A stretch of 64,000 nucleotides of DNA from Ihuprevotella massiliensis (GTDB taxonomy: Bacteria > Bacteroidota > Bacteroidia > Bacteroidales > Bacteroidaceae), in the NCBI GenBank assembly GCA_900095835.1, contig LT608321.1, forward strand, positions 1,926,052 through 1,990,051, in the 5' to 3' direction. The translations under genes and the position numbers were made by a program. The notes under the pieces are model-generated. The model saw only the letters and a program-made list of their open reading frames with translations, ran no database searches and had not been told where the DNA came from. The number at the start of each line of letters is the position of its first letter. Positions within the stretch are counted from its first letter, which is position 1. Shown here piece after piece: positions 1 to 12,195 of the stretch.

Positions 1-249
1 GAGGGCATATTTCGCCAAACCGCTACCATCTTCCACGATGTGTACAAGGTGATGCGCCGCAAAGGTGGTGAGCGTGCGAAAGAGGGTGCTTTTGTCGAGT
101 GTCGGAAGTATCGCTTCGAGGTCGGAGAGTGCCAGTGCGCTTTCTTGAGTCATGAGTGTGCGAAGCACGAGTATGCGACTCGAAGTGGCACGGATGTCAC
201 GATGAGCGAGCTTGGCTTCGACAGCTTGGGTGAGCATTGGGTCATTCAT
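1..249 (-). CDS. Fur-family metal-responsive repressor, N-terminal part
   Basis: Reading the minus strand from an ATG at 249 gives 83 codons that run off the window edge. The peptide begins MNDPMLTQAVEAKL and continues with a winged-helix N-terminus of Fur type: R-x-LVLRTLM, then SDLEA, then DKSTLFRTL, which matches the recognition-helix region of Fur/Zur/PerR proteins. The metal-binding C-terminal domain lies outside the window, so the metal cannot be named. A -7 box TACCTTTG (255-262, minus strand) ends only 5 nt before this ATG. The mRNA is therefore leaderless, or translation starts at the second Met (codon 5). I read the family from motifs only. Confidence 0.75.
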   Translation of the reverse strand, partial: MNDPMLTQAVEAKLAHRDIRATSSRILVLRTLMTQESALALSDLEAILPTLDKSTLFRTLTTFAAHHLVHIVEDGSGLAKYAL

Positions 250-254
250 AACTG

Positions 255-262
255 CAAAGGTA
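255..262 (-). promoter_or_regulatory. -7 box of the Fur-family gene
   Basis: Minus-strand TACCTTTG matches the Bacteroidota -7 consensus TAnnTTTG. The nearest TTTG upstream (288-291) is about 25 bp away, longer than the usual 19-21. The box lies almost on the start codon. Confidence 0.45.
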
Positions 263-376
263 GCATTTTTTCTTCTCTTTTCGGGTGCAAATCTTGTGTT
301 TGCTGTGGGGAATCTAGGAGAGTAGGGGATAATGTCTCGGAGTGACGAGGAAATCTGTCCGCGCAAGGGCAAAATA

Positions 377-408
377 AACCCCGATAACGTCTAGCGTCTA
401 TCGGGGTT
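377..408 (-). terminator. recA terminator hairpin
   Basis: A perfect 10-bp stem (377-386 with 399-408, aaccccgata/tatcggggtt) is followed on the minus strand by TTATTTT. It lies about 95 bp past the recA stop codon. The loop holds two heptamer units (acgtcta, gcgtcta) of the kind that form arrays elsewhere in the window. Confidence 0.6.
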
Positions 409-502
409 CTCAAAAAAAAAGATTGTGTTTAATATAGATAAAAGGCCAACACGAGGTTGGTATGAAGTGCTAAGGCAGGTGTGTTCTTGTGCAAGTTGTT
501 GT

Positions 503-1588
503 CTAAAAAGGTGAGGAGTTATTGCTCGGTTGGTCGAGAAATGCCCAATCAAATTCCTCCACCGTGTCGGGTTGTGCAAGTTGTTCGGTGATACGTGCCT
601 CAATGTCGTTGCGCAGTTCGTGATTTTCTGCTAGTGTTTGCAAGAAAGCCTCGCGCCCCATGGCGATGTGGCGGTCGCCAAGGCTGTACCACGCACCAGT
701 CTTGTGGAGCACCTTGAGGGCAAGCCCGAGGTGGAGCAATTCGCCCAAGTGTGAGATGCCGCGCCCGAAGATCAGTTCAAATTCGCAGGAGCGGAAAGGT
801 GGCGCCATCTTATTTTTCACCACTTTCACGCGCGTCATTGCACCGATGTCGCAGCCGTCTTTCTTGATATTGCTGAATCGGCGCACATCGAGTCGGAGAG
901 AAGCGTAAAATTTGAGGGCGTTTCCTCCTGTGGTCACTTCTGGATTGCCAAAGGGGACGTTGATTTTTTCGCGCAGTTGGTTGATGAAGATGCAAGTGGT
1001 GCGCGTTTTGGCGAGCGAAGCCGTGATTTTTCGCAGCGCTTGACTCATGAGTCGCGCTTGCAGTCCGAGTTTGTTGTCCCCCATCTCCCCTTCCAGTTCG
1101 GCTTTCGGGGTGAGCGCTGCCACAGAGTCCACCACCACGAGGTCGATAGCGGCAGAGCGGATGAGAGTATCGGTTATTTCGAGCGCGTCTTCTCCACTGT
1201 CGGGCTGTGCCACGAGGAGTGCTTTGACGTCGACGCCTAGTCGCGCGGCATAATGTGGGTCAAAGGCGTGTTCTGCATCGACAAACAGTGCCGTGCCGCC
1301 CGTGCGTTGCACCTCGGCTATGGCATGGAGGGCGAGCGTAGTCTTGCCCGAAGCCTCGCCACCATAGATTTCTACGATGCGGCCCCGAGGATAACCACCG
1401 ATGCCTAGGGCAGCATTGAGCGCCATGGAGCCTGTGGGTATCACTTCTATTGGTTCGGTGGGTTGCTGTCCGAGAAACATCACAGAGCCGCGTCCGAAAT
1501 CTTTTTCGATTTGTTGCATGGCTGCTTGCAGGGCTTTGATGCGTACGCTGCTCTCTGCGATGGGGGTGGAATGGTCGTGTTTAGTCAT
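503..1588 (-). CDS. recA: RecA recombinase
   Basis: RecA is the cytoplasmic ATP-dependent strand-exchange protein and LexA co-protease. The 361-aa product has full family length. It carries the N-terminal helix ([10 protein letters not shown]), the Walker A loop at residues 76-83 (GGEASGKT), Walker B ([10 protein letters not shown]), the L1/L2 DNA-binding regions ([29 protein letters not shown]) and FINQLREK. The P-loop is unusual: most RecA proteins have GPESSGKT, whereas here Pro is Gly and the first Ser is Ala, although the GxxxxGKT core is intact. The C-terminal tail is short and only mildly acidic. It is transcribed alone. A possible -7 box TAACTTTG lies at 1830-1837 (minus strand), about 240 nt upstream. 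I see no obvious LexA operator. Confidence 0.95.
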   Translation of the reverse strand: MTKHDHSTPIAESSVRIKALQAAMQQIEKDFGRGSVMFLGQQPTEPIEVIPTGSMALNAALGIGGYPRGRIVEIYGGEASGKTTLALHAIAEVQRTGGTALFVDAEHAFDPHYAARLGVDVKALLVAQPDSGEDALEITDTLIRSAAIDLVVVDSVAALTPKAELEGEMGDNKLGLQARLMSQALRKITASLAKTRTTCIFINQLREKINVPFGNPEVTTGGNALKFYASLRLDVRRFSNIKKDGCDIGAMTRVKVVKNKMAPPFRSCEFELIFGRGISHLGELLHLGLALKVLHKTGAWYSLGDRHIAMGREAFLQTLAENHELRNDIEARITEQLAQPDTVEEFDWAFLDQPSNNSSPF

Positions 1589-2265
1589 GGTAAGAAAGTT
1601 TGTAAAGTTCTTGTTGAAACGGGGTGTATTCTCATCGAATTAAGGCAAATCTTCTTCGATAGGGTAGCAAATTCGCTTTGAGATAGTGTGAAAATCGCTT
1701 TGATATGGTTGGAATACCTCTTCGGAATGGCGTGGTTTTTGCTTTGCAACCAGGTGGTTCTGTTCTTGAAACTTCGGGAAAACCTCCTTGAAATCCGACT
1801 TTTCTCGAAGATTGCTGCGAACGATGGTGCAAAGTTATGCGTAGTTGTTGACGATGTGCGACAATGTTAGATTGTAAGCGTTAAAGTTTAGAGATAAATC
1901 ACCCTCGCTTCCCCCACCAAACGGGTGAAAGTGGAGGTGGAAAAACGGACGGCAAAGGGAGTGTCAAGGCGATAAATTGATGTATGTGGGCAATGTATGC
2001 TTGCATATGTCTAAATTCCACCCACTTCCTTGGCAGATTGCTCAAAAAAAGTTACCTTTGCGGTAGCAGGAGAAAGGCAATGTGCGTGGCTAGATGCAAC
2101 GATACTCGCAATTTGTCTGGATAGATTCGTCCAAACGACAGCAAAGTTGCTCGTCACAGCCTCCAAGGTGCTCCCTCGAGTCCCCAATTTAGCCCTCATT
2201 TTTCGCACGTTTCTCCTCACCTCTCCTTTTTCATGTGGCGCACAGCCACTCTCCAACATATAGAC
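1589..2265. other. Intergenic region with decayed 21-bp periodicity
   Basis: This is the divergent gap between recA and ricT. Around 1645-1815 two neighbouring 21-bp segments (1667-1687 and 1688-1708) share aaattcgctttgagat / aaaatcgctttgatat. The following sequence can be cut into weaker 21-bp units, which looks like an eroded copy of the arrays found elsewhere. The right part holds the ricT promoter. The short ORFs here (for example 1632-1832 minus) show no family features. Confidence 0.4.
2030..2060 (+). promoter_or_regulatory. Promoter of the ricT-gldH operon
   Basis: TTG (2030-2032) and the -7 box TACCTTTG (2053-2060) are separated by exactly 20 bp, a full match to the Bacteroidota sigma-ABfr promoter. 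The predicted leader is about 200 nt. Confidence 0.65.
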
Positions 2266-3564
2266 ATGCACGATACCACCATCTCCGACCCTGCTCTCCG
2301 AGGATTTGCGGCTTGCGGTTGTGGATGCTCCAAGCATCAGCTCAATACGTTCGACTATTACAGCGACGTTCCGGGCAACAACCAAGTGTCGAACCTCGTA
2401 GAAGTGCAGTTTAAGAATACAAGAAAAGGATATTTCCTCAATGATAATCAGCTCGACCTTGCCAAAGGCGACATCGTAGCTGTGGAAGCCTCGCCAGGGC
2501 ATGACATTGGCACAGTGACCCTTACTGGAAGTCTGGTGCCACTGCAAATGAAAAAAGCGCAACTTAAGCCAGGTACAGACTTGAAACGCATCTACCGCAA
2601 AGCGCGCCCTGCAGACATTGACAAATGGGAAGAGGCTCGCGGTCGCGAAAATGCCACCATGATTCAGAGCCGTCAGATAGCCAAAGAACTCCAGTTGGAC
2701 ATGAAGATTGGAGACGTGGAATATCAGGGCGATTGCAACAAAGCGATTTTCTATTACATCGCCGATCAACGCATCGACTTTCGCAAGTTGATTCGCGTTT
2801 TGGCAGACACCTTCCACGTACGCATCGAGATGCGCCAGATTGGTGCCCGACAAGAAGCGGCACGCATCGGAGGTATCGGACCCTGCGGCAGAGAATTGTG
2901 TTGCTCCACTTGGCGTAAAGATTTTCAAACCGTCTCTACGGGGGCTGCACGTCAGCAAGATCTTTCGCCCAATCCGCAGAAATTGGCAGGACAATGCGGT
3001 AAACTCAAGTGCTGCTTGAACTACGAACTCGATGTTTACCAAGAGGCGCACCAAACACTCCCCGATCGCAATGTAACACTCGAAACGCTCGATGCCACCT
3101 ATTTCCACTTCAAAACGGACATCTTGAGCGGTCGCATCACCTACTCCATGGATAAGCGCATGGCAGTCAATCTGGTGACCATTAGTGCTGAGAGAGCTTG
3201 GGAAATCATTGCGCAAAACAAAGCGGGAGACAAGCCTGAAGCTCTCGATAATGAGGAACGCGCGGTGCCTAAAAAGCCCGTGGATTTGGCAGAACAAGAC
3301 GATTTGACCCGCTTTGACAAGCTCCGCAAAAACAAAAAACGCAAACCTCAATCGAAAGATCGTGACCGCGCCCCACGCAACCGTGAGGAACAAGGACGAA
3401 ACAATCGTGAGGAAGGCAGAAGACCTCGCGAAGCGCAAGGCAACCAGCGCGAGGGGCAAGGAAATGGTCGTGATGAGGCACGTAGACCACGTGAATATCG
3501 CCAGCGCGAGCCTAGAAAATCAGATAATGCTCCCAAAAGTGCGAACCAGCCAGCAAAGGAATAG
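2266..3564 (+). CDS. ricT: PSP1-domain protein, RicT/YaaT family
   Basis: The family (RicT/YaaT in Bacillus) is a cytoplasmic scaffold that binds an Fe-S cluster in the RicAFT complex, where it influences RNA processing. Its role in Bacteroidota is not established. The PSP1 core is visible (VEVQFKNTRKGYF; DIVAVEASPGHDIG; DVEYQGDCNKAIFYYIADQRIDFRKLIRVLA) followed by two Cys motifs, CGRELCC and CGKLKCC, which fit cluster binding. Another Cys group, ACGCGC, lies near the N-terminus. The last 100 or so residues are low-complexity, rich in Arg, Glu, Asn and Gln, as in an RNA-binding tail. I chose the ATG at 2266 (MHDTTISD); an in-frame ATG at 2233 adds 11 residues. gldH follows 3 bp after the stop, so they form an operon. 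Confidence 0.85.
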   Translation: MHDTTISDPALRGFAACGCGCSKHQLNTFDYYSDVPGNNQVSNLVEVQFKNTRKGYFLNDNQLDLAKGDIVAVEASPGHDIGTVTLTGSLVPLQMKKAQLKPGTDLKRIYRKARPADIDKWEEARGRENATMIQSRQIAKELQLDMKIGDVEYQGDCNKAIFYYIADQRIDFRKLIRVLADTFHVRIEMRQIGARQEAARIGGIGPCGRELCCSTWRKDFQTVSTGAARQQDLSPNPQKLAGQCGKLKCCLNYELDVYQEAHQTLPDRNVTLETLDATYFHFKTDILSGRITYSMDKRMAVNLVTISAERAWEIIAQNKAGDKPEALDNEERAVPKKPVDLAEQDDLTRFDKLRKNKKRKPQSKDRDRAPRNREEQGRNNREEGRRPREAQGNQREGQGNGRDEARRPREYRQREPRKSDNAPKSANQPAKE

Positions 3565-3567
3565 TTT

Positions 3568-4083
3568 ATGAACTGGGCACAATTTCACAAAACGGCGTCT
3601 GCGCGCCATGGCTTATGGGTGATGCCGCTCGCAGTGTTGCTCATGGTGCTCGTGCAGCTCGCAAGTTGCACCACCCACGATGGTTATCTCCACTACCAGT
3701 CGTTGCGCGTTTCTGGTTGGGAATACCGTGATTCTGCGGCATTCGTCGTAGATTCCCTCCCCACCTCTGGCACGCGCCATTTGACCATCGCCCTGCGCAA
3801 ATCGTCAGCGCACGTCTATCCCTACACCTGTTTGACGATTGCCGTGCACCAAACCTGGAAGTTGGGCGACAGCACGGTGCTCAATCGCACCGACACGCTC
3901 GACTGCACCTTCCACCATCCCGACGGAATGGTGCGCACTAAGGGAGTGTCGCTCTATCCTTACGAATTTCCTCTCGGCACTGTCGCACTGCCTGCTCACG
4001 CCACAGGGCGTGTGGTCATCCGCCATCTGATGAGTCAGCAGAGCCTTCCTGGCTTCGACTCCATCGGATTGAGAATGGAGTGA
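3568..4083 (+). CDS. gldH: GldH-family lipoprotein
   Basis: The 171-aa product has a hydrophobic N-terminus ending in the lipobox LASC (Cys34), so it should be lipidated and sit in the outer envelope. The body (SLRVSGWEYRDSAAFVVDSLP, LDCTFHHPDGM, ...LPGFDSIGLRM) fits GldH, a gliding-motility lipoprotein. Non-gliding Bacteroidales also carry GldH homologues, often just downstream of the PSP1 gene, which is exactly the order here. It starts 3 bp after ricT and shares its promoter. The porT-like gene follows. Its precise function in a non-glider is unknown. Confidence 0.8.
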   Translation: MNWAQFHKTASARHGLWVMPLAVLLMVLVQLASCTTHDGYLHYQSLRVSGWEYRDSAAFVVDSLPTSGTRHLTIALRKSSAHVYPYTCLTIAVHQTWKLGDSTVLNRTDTLDCTFHHPDGMVRTKGVSLYPYEFPLGTVALPAHATGRVVIRHLMSQQSLPGFDSIGLRME

Positions 4084-4255
4084 GGGACTATCTGCTTTTC
4101 TCAATTATATCCAACAAAAGTTGGGGGTGAAACGAGGTGCAAATTGTTGTGTCTTGGCAAAGGATAGGTAAGATAGAAGGATATAATAGTAAACCATAGC
4201 AAAGAAGAGTATAGCTGGTGCTATCCTCTCTGAGTACTACTTTGTTCCCCAAAAT

Positions 4256-4969
4256 ATGCCCCACGTACGTAGATATTTACTTTTGATGACGACCTTCGTT
4301 CTAGCTTTAGCGACGATGGCGCAGCAACGTGTGGTGCAAAACAAACCCTTCATCGACGAGCGCCCCTGGCACTATGGATTCCACATCGGATTTCACGATC
4401 AAAGTCTCAAGCTCATCAACAATGGTTTCGTAGATCCTGCGACGGGAGCACAGTGGATGGCAGAAAACGACCGTCAAAACTTCGGGTTCTCCGTGGGCGT
4501 GCTCGGCGACTGGCGCATCACTCGACAAATTTCGCTGAGAGTGAGTCCTGGATTGCATTTTGGATCTAAGCACATCGCCTTCCGCAATCAAGTAGACGGT
4601 TCGCGACTCTCGCAAAATCTTAAGAGCACCTTTGTAGCCCTGCCCCTCGATCTCAAAGTGGCAGCACCGCGCTTCAATAATTATCGCCCCTATCTCGTGG
4701 GTGGTTTCTCCGCCATGTACGACATGACCAGCGGAAAAGGCGAGATGCTCCGCACCCAACCCCTGCAAACCTTCGTGCAAATCGGACTCGGCTGCGATTT
4801 CTACCTCCCCTTCTTCAAACTGAACCCCGAACTCAAGTTCTATTTCGGATTGAGCGACGTGTTGCGTCACAATCGTCCCGACCTCACCGAACCCTCACAG
4901 CAGATTTTCACGCAAGGCATCTCAAAAGCCACACCAGGCATGGTGGTGCTCACCTTTTATTTTGAATAA
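4256..4969 (+). CDS. porT: PorT-like outer-membrane beta-barrel protein
   Basis: The 237-aa product has a signal peptide (LLLMTTFVLALATMAQ) and then alternating amphipathic strands ending in aromatic VVLTFYFE, typical of an eight-stranded barrel. The opening RPWHYGFHIGFHDQSLKL and the motif ISLRVSPGLHFGSKHIAF resemble PorT, a protein required for type IX secretion in Porphyromonas gingivalis. The next gene is a beta-galactosidase with a type IX sorting domain, so secretion machinery and a cargo gene are neighbours. It could be another member of the wider PorT/OmpA-like barrel group. Confidence 0.75.
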   Translation: MPHVRRYLLLMTTFVLALATMAQQRVVQNKPFIDERPWHYGFHIGFHDQSLKLINNGFVDPATGAQWMAENDRQNFGFSVGVLGDWRITRQISLRVSPGLHFGSKHIAFRNQVDGSRLSQNLKSTFVALPLDLKVAAPRFNNYRPYLVGGFSAMYDMTSGKGEMLRTQPLQTFVQIGLGCDFYLPFFKLNPELKFYFGLSDVLRHNRPDLTEPSQQIFTQGISKATPGMVVLTFYFE

Positions 4970-5038
4970 TTCTCTCCTGTTCCTCCGAACTGCTGCATCG
5001 TCTCCTGCTGAGAGCAGCCACTTGCAGTCTAGTTTTAG

Positions 5039-9010
<3,972 letters not shown>

Positions 9011-9018
9011 TCTTGTCC

Positions 9019-9086
9019 GACGTCAGAAGAAACAACGCTCTGCCTAGGTTTCCCTAGGAACTTACGTACGATAAAAGTCTGACGTC
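9019..9086. repeat. Inverted repeat gacgtcaga after the beta-galactosidase
   Basis: gacgtcaga (9019-9027) and its reverse complement tctgacgtc (9078-9086) enclose a smaller hairpin (cctagg-ttt-ccctagg, about 9042-9057). It may be an mRNA 3' structure. The right arm overlaps two heptamer units (aagtctg, acgtcta). Confidence 0.4.
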
Positions 9087-9104
9087 TAAGATATAAATCA
9101 TTTC

Positions 9105-9150
9105 AGCAGTGAGATAGTCTTCGTTTGAAGCACTATCTCACTGCTTTTTT
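9105..9150 (+). terminator. Rho-independent terminator of the beta-galactosidase gene
   Basis: A perfect 14-bp stem (9105-9118 with 9132-9145, agcagtgagatagt) has a loop that pairs further (cttc/gaag) and is followed by a T6 run. Confidence 0.85.
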
Positions 9151-9203
9151 CGTTCCGTACCCACAGTTCGGGTACTTACGCACTTTTTCGGATAATACTT
9201 ACC

Positions 9204-9224
9204 GCTAAATCATAATTTAGAGGC
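9204..9224 (+). repeat. hsdS recombination site A
   Basis: The 15-bp core taaatcataatttag lies at 9206-9220 in plus orientation. It is an imperfect palindrome, TAAAT-cata-ATTTA, as expected for two tyrosine-recombinase half-sites. It encodes NHNLEA in the silent hsdS cassette. Confidence 0.7.
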
Positions 9225-9795
9225 ACTCATAACCGATATAGTAGACTATGAGTATCTATCAAATATAAATAGCCTGCCTAAACGGAAAATAGGGGATATC
9301 GCATCTATTAAAGCTGGTGGTGATTGTCCTTTAGAATGGTCTAAAGAAAGGACAGAAGAGTTCAATATACCTATTTTTTCGAACGGAATTGAAAATGACG
9401 GACTATATGGATATGCAAAACAAGCTACAATTTCCAAACCAAGTGTAACTGTTGCAGCACGAGGAACTATTGGCTTTTGTGCTTTACGTGAAGCAAACTA
9501 TGTCCCTATCATAAGGCTATTAGCTGTTACTCCTCATGACAAGGGCGGTGAAATATACTTACATCAAATTCTGAATCGTATCACATTCAAAAAAGATGGT
9601 TCAATTCAACAACAGTTAACTGTACCTGCTCTGTCATGTATAGAAATACCATATCCAGATTCAATCCAGTTAGCCTTGTTTGCATCAAAAGTATATCCAA
9701 TAGTAGAAAAGATTAGATTTTGTAATGAGCAGAATGAAAAACTTACAGAGCTACGCGACTCACTTCTCCCCCTTTTAATGAACGGACAAGTGTCG

Positions 9796-9810
9796 CTAAA
9801 TTATGATTTA
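9796..9810 (-). repeat. hsdS recombination site B (inverted)
   Basis: This is the 15-bp core in inverse orientation relative to site A. In the plus frame it encodes LNYDL at the end of the silent cassette. Unlike site D, its outer flank does not supply a stop codon. Confidence 0.7.
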
Positions 9811-9861
9811 TCCTCTTGCATTCTCAGTATTTTTTCTTATAATAGAATAGAACAATCAAGA

Positions 9862-10863
9862 ATGCATCTGATGAACAAAAAAATGATAGATAATATAGTT
9901 GCTGCGATGTCTGAGGTATTGGAAGTGGCGCAGCAAATGAGACTGAGAGCTGTTTTGCAAGAATCGTTTGCACAGGTAGTGATGTCACCGGCAGAAAGCG
10001 AAAAGCGTCAGCGACAGCAAGCCAATGAAGAGTTGTTGCAGGCGTTTATTGCAGCAAAGAAAATAGAAGGATGTTCAGAAAAAACATTGCATTACTATAC
10101 ATCGACCATTGAAGCCTTATTGAATATGGTACAGAAGCGAATTGATGAATATGACACAAACGATATTCGCACCTATTTGTCCCATTATCAAGAAGAAAGA
10201 GGTTCGAGTAGAGTGACGATAGACAATCTTAGACGCATCTTTTCAAGTTTCTTTGCTTGGTTGGAAGATGAAGACTATATCGCGAAGAGTCCAGTGCGCC
10301 GCATTCACAAGGTGCGCACAGAGAGTTTGGTCAAGGAGGTGTTGAGCGATGAGCATATGGAGGTGTTGCGCGACTCTTGCACGGAACTCCGTGATTTGGC
10401 GATAATCGATTTGTTGGCTTCCACAGGTGTGCGTGTAGGAGAGTTAGTGCAGATGAACTGTGCAGACATCGATTTTCACGAACGGCAATGTGTTGTTTTG
10501 GGGAAGGGGAACAAAGAGCGAGAAGTCTATTTTAATGCTCGCACGAAGATACATCTGCAACGTTATCTAGAGAGTCGTAGAGATCAGAATCCGGCACTCT
10601 TTGTGGCTTTGTCTTCTCCTTATAACAGACTGACAATCGGTGGAATCGAAGCGCGATTACGTAAACTCGGTAAACGTGTGGGACTGAATAAAGTGCATCC
10701 TCACAAGTTTCGTCGCACGTTGGCCACCATGGCCATCGACAAGGGTATGCCCATAGAGCAGGTGCAACGTCTGTTGGGGCATGTAAAGATTGACACAACA
10801 TTGCACTACGCCATGGTGAATCAGACGAATGTGAAGATGGCGCACCGCAAATATATTAGTTGA
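9862..10863 (+). CDS. Tyrosine site-specific recombinase of the hsdS locus
   Basis: The 333-aa product (start at the ATG at 9862; ATGs at 9871 and 9883 are alternatives) has an N-terminal core-binding domain (EELLQAFIAAKKIEGCSEKTLHYYTSTIE ... DIRTYLSHYQ) and a XerC/D-type catalytic domain. Catalytic residues are visible: Arg191 in TGVRVGEL, His281-x-x-Arg284 in HKFR, His307 in LLGH and nucleophile Tyr316 in LHYA. It lies between the silent hsdS cassette and the expressed hsdS, with inverted 15-bp sites on both sides. The likely job is inversion of hsdS segments, as known for recombinases in Bacteroides type I loci. The reading frame continues upstream into the cassette, so the true start is uncertain. 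Confidence 0.88.
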   Translation: MHLMNKKMIDNIVAAMSEVLEVAQQMRLRAVLQESFAQVVMSPAESEKRQRQQANEELLQAFIAAKKIEGCSEKTLHYYTSTIEALLNMVQKRIDEYDTNDIRTYLSHYQEERGSSRVTIDNLRRIFSSFFAWLEDEDYIAKSPVRRIHKVRTESLVKEVLSDEHMEVLRDSCTELRDLAIIDLLASTGVRVGELVQMNCADIDFHERQCVVLGKGNKEREVYFNARTKIHLQRYLESRRDQNPALFVALSSPYNRLTIGGIEARLRKLGKRVGLNKVHPHKFRRTLATMAIDKGMPIEQVQRLLGHVKIDTTLHYAMVNQTNVKMAHRKYIS

Positions 10864-10887
10864 TAGGTCTATTTTTTTCCTCTCCTT

Positions 10888-10918
10888 TTGGGATAATGCT
10901 TGGGGGGGCGTATCTTTG
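10888..10918 (+). promoter_or_regulatory. Promoter of the plus-strand hsdS
   Basis: TTG (10888-10890), a 20-bp gap and the -7 box TATCTTTG (10911-10918) stand 17 bp before the hsdS ATG. This gives the full-length hsdS its own promoter, independent of hsdRM. Confidence 0.7.
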
Positions 10919-10935
10919 CACGTAAAATAGAAAAA

Positions 10936-12195
10936 ATGAAGTTATCAGATATAGCAACATTCGTAGAAGATAAGATTAGTAGTAACAGCATTTCATTAGC
11001 AGATTATGTTACTACAGACTCTCTTTTGCCTAATAAAGAAGGAAAAAACTTCGCAACAAACCTTCCCCCCGTAGTATGTTCGCTAACACATTATCGAGAA
11101 GGTGATGTATTGGTGGCTAACATACGTCCCTATTTGAAGAAAGTATGGCTTGCGAATAAAGAAGGAGGAGCTTCGACTGATGTTCTTGTCTTCAGAGTGA
11201 AAGAAAGTAACAAGAGTTCTTTCTTATATGCCGTCTTGCTACAAGATAGATTTTTTGAATATGCGATGAAAGGTGCAAAAGGGAGCAAAATGCCACGTGG
11301 TGATAAAGAGCAGATAATGAGATATGAATTACCGACATTCTCCCCTCAAGAGCAAGAGAATATCGGTAATATCATTATTGGCATCACGAAAAAGATGCAG
11401 CTCAATCGGTCGATAAATCATAATTTAGAGGCGATGGCAAAGCAACTCTACGACTATTGGTTCTTGCAGTTCGACTTTCCAGACGAAAATGGCAAGCCCT
11501 ACAAAAGTAGCGGTGGCAAGATGGTGTGGAATGAGAAGCTGAAGAGAGAAATACCAGAGGGGTGGAATGATTGCGTGTTGGGTGATTATATTGGACGCAT
11601 CACTAACGGCTTAAATCCACGAAACAACTTTGTATTGGGAAATGGAAGGAACTATTATGTTACAATCCGAAGTTTGATTGGGACAACTATTGATTGGGAC
11701 AATTGTGATAGATGTGATGATGAAGCTTTGGCTAAAATAAATTCACGTTCACAATTACAAGTTGGTGACATTATCTTTAGTGCCATAGGAACTATTGGGC
11801 GTACATATTATATTATTGAAGAACCAAGTAACTGGAGTATTAGCGAAACCTCTTTTACCCTTAGGGCTAAAGAAAACATACCTAATGATTTCTTCTATGG
11901 AATGTTATGTTCTGAAGAAATACAAATAAAAGCAGATAAGGCGGCTATGGGCAGTACTTTAAGGTGTTTGGTTATGGCATCTTTGTGTTCATTGCAATAC
12001 ATCAAGATTCCAGAAACAACAATGCAGTCGTTTTCAGCGAAGGTTTCCGCATTATATAAGCAAATACATCGCAACAATAAAGAAATTCTATCACTCACTA
12101 AGCAACGCGACTCTCTTCTCCCTCTCCTGATGAATGGACAGGTAGAAATCGGTGTCGAGCGTTCTCGACTAAATTATGATTTATCGAACGATTGA
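10936..12195 (+). CDS. hsdS: Type I restriction specificity subunit HsdS, full length
   Basis: The 419-aa HsdS decides which DNA sequence the HsdRMS complex methylates or cuts. It has TRD1 (about 1-150), the central conserved helix region (LNRSINHNLEAMAKQLYDYWF, Ile160 onwards, then QFDFPDENGKPYKSSGGKM), TRD2 (about 215-385) and the distal helix (KQRDSLLPLLMNGQVEIG). I chose the ATG at 10936 because the promoter lies at 10911-10918; the upstream frame from 10900 overlaps the promoter. Recombination site C lies inside the central region and site D at the stop codon, so TRD2 is an invertible cassette. It is on the strand opposite hsdM/hsdR and converges with a second, half-length hsdS. Confidence 0.92.
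   Translation: MKLSDIATFVEDKISSNSISLADYVTTDSLLPNKEGKNFATNLPPVVCSLTHYREGDVLVANIRPYLKKVWLANKEGGASTDVLVFRVKESNKSSFLYAVLLQDRFFEYAMKGAKGSKMPRGDKEQIMRYELPTFSPQEQENIGNIIIGITKKMQLNRSINHNLEAMAKQLYDYWFLQFDFPDENGKPYKSSGGKMVWNEKLKREIPEGWNDCVLGDYIGRITNGLNPRNNFVLGNGRNYYVTIRSLIGTTIDWDNCDRCDDEALAKINSRSQLQVGDIIFSAIGTIGRTYYIIEEPSNWSISETSFTLRAKENIPNDFFYGMLCSEEIQIKADKAAMGSTLRCLVMASLCSLQYIKIPETTMQSFSAKVSALYKQIHRNNKEILSLTKQRDSLLPLLMNGQVEIGVERSRLNYDLSND
11401..11428 (+). repeat. hsdS recombination site C, 28-bp arm
   Basis: The 15-bp core lies at 11414-11428. With its left flank it forms a 28-bp arm (11401-11428) that matches the reverse complement of 12169-12196 with a single mismatch. It encodes LNRSINHNL in the middle of hsdS. 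Confidence 0.8.

Larger units (their letters stand above)
9196..9861 (+). pseudogene. hsdS: Silent hsdS cassette (TRD2 only), continuous with the recombinase frame
   Basis: After the stop codon at 9193-9195 the frame is open without an obvious start. It encodes NHNLEALITDIVDYEYL, then a target-recognition domain (RKIGDIASIKAGGDCPLEW ... IPIFSNGIENDGLYGYA) and the usual HsdS C-terminus (LTELRDSLLPLLMNGQVSLNYDLS). It lacks TRD1 and has no promoter I can see, so it is a storage cassette and not a gene. Site A lies at its left end and site B at its right end. No stop separates it from the recombinase: the frame stays open to 10863. It is AT-rich compared with the beta-galactosidase, in keeping with acquired DNA. 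Confidence 0.8.

Noticed and set aside
40-345. 101-aa plus-strand frame at the window start
   Set aside because: It lies opposite the Fur-family reading frame and has no recognisable features.
2011-3459. 482-aa open frame on the minus strand
   Set aside because: It is antisense to ricT, which has clear PSP1 motifs, and has no family features of its own.
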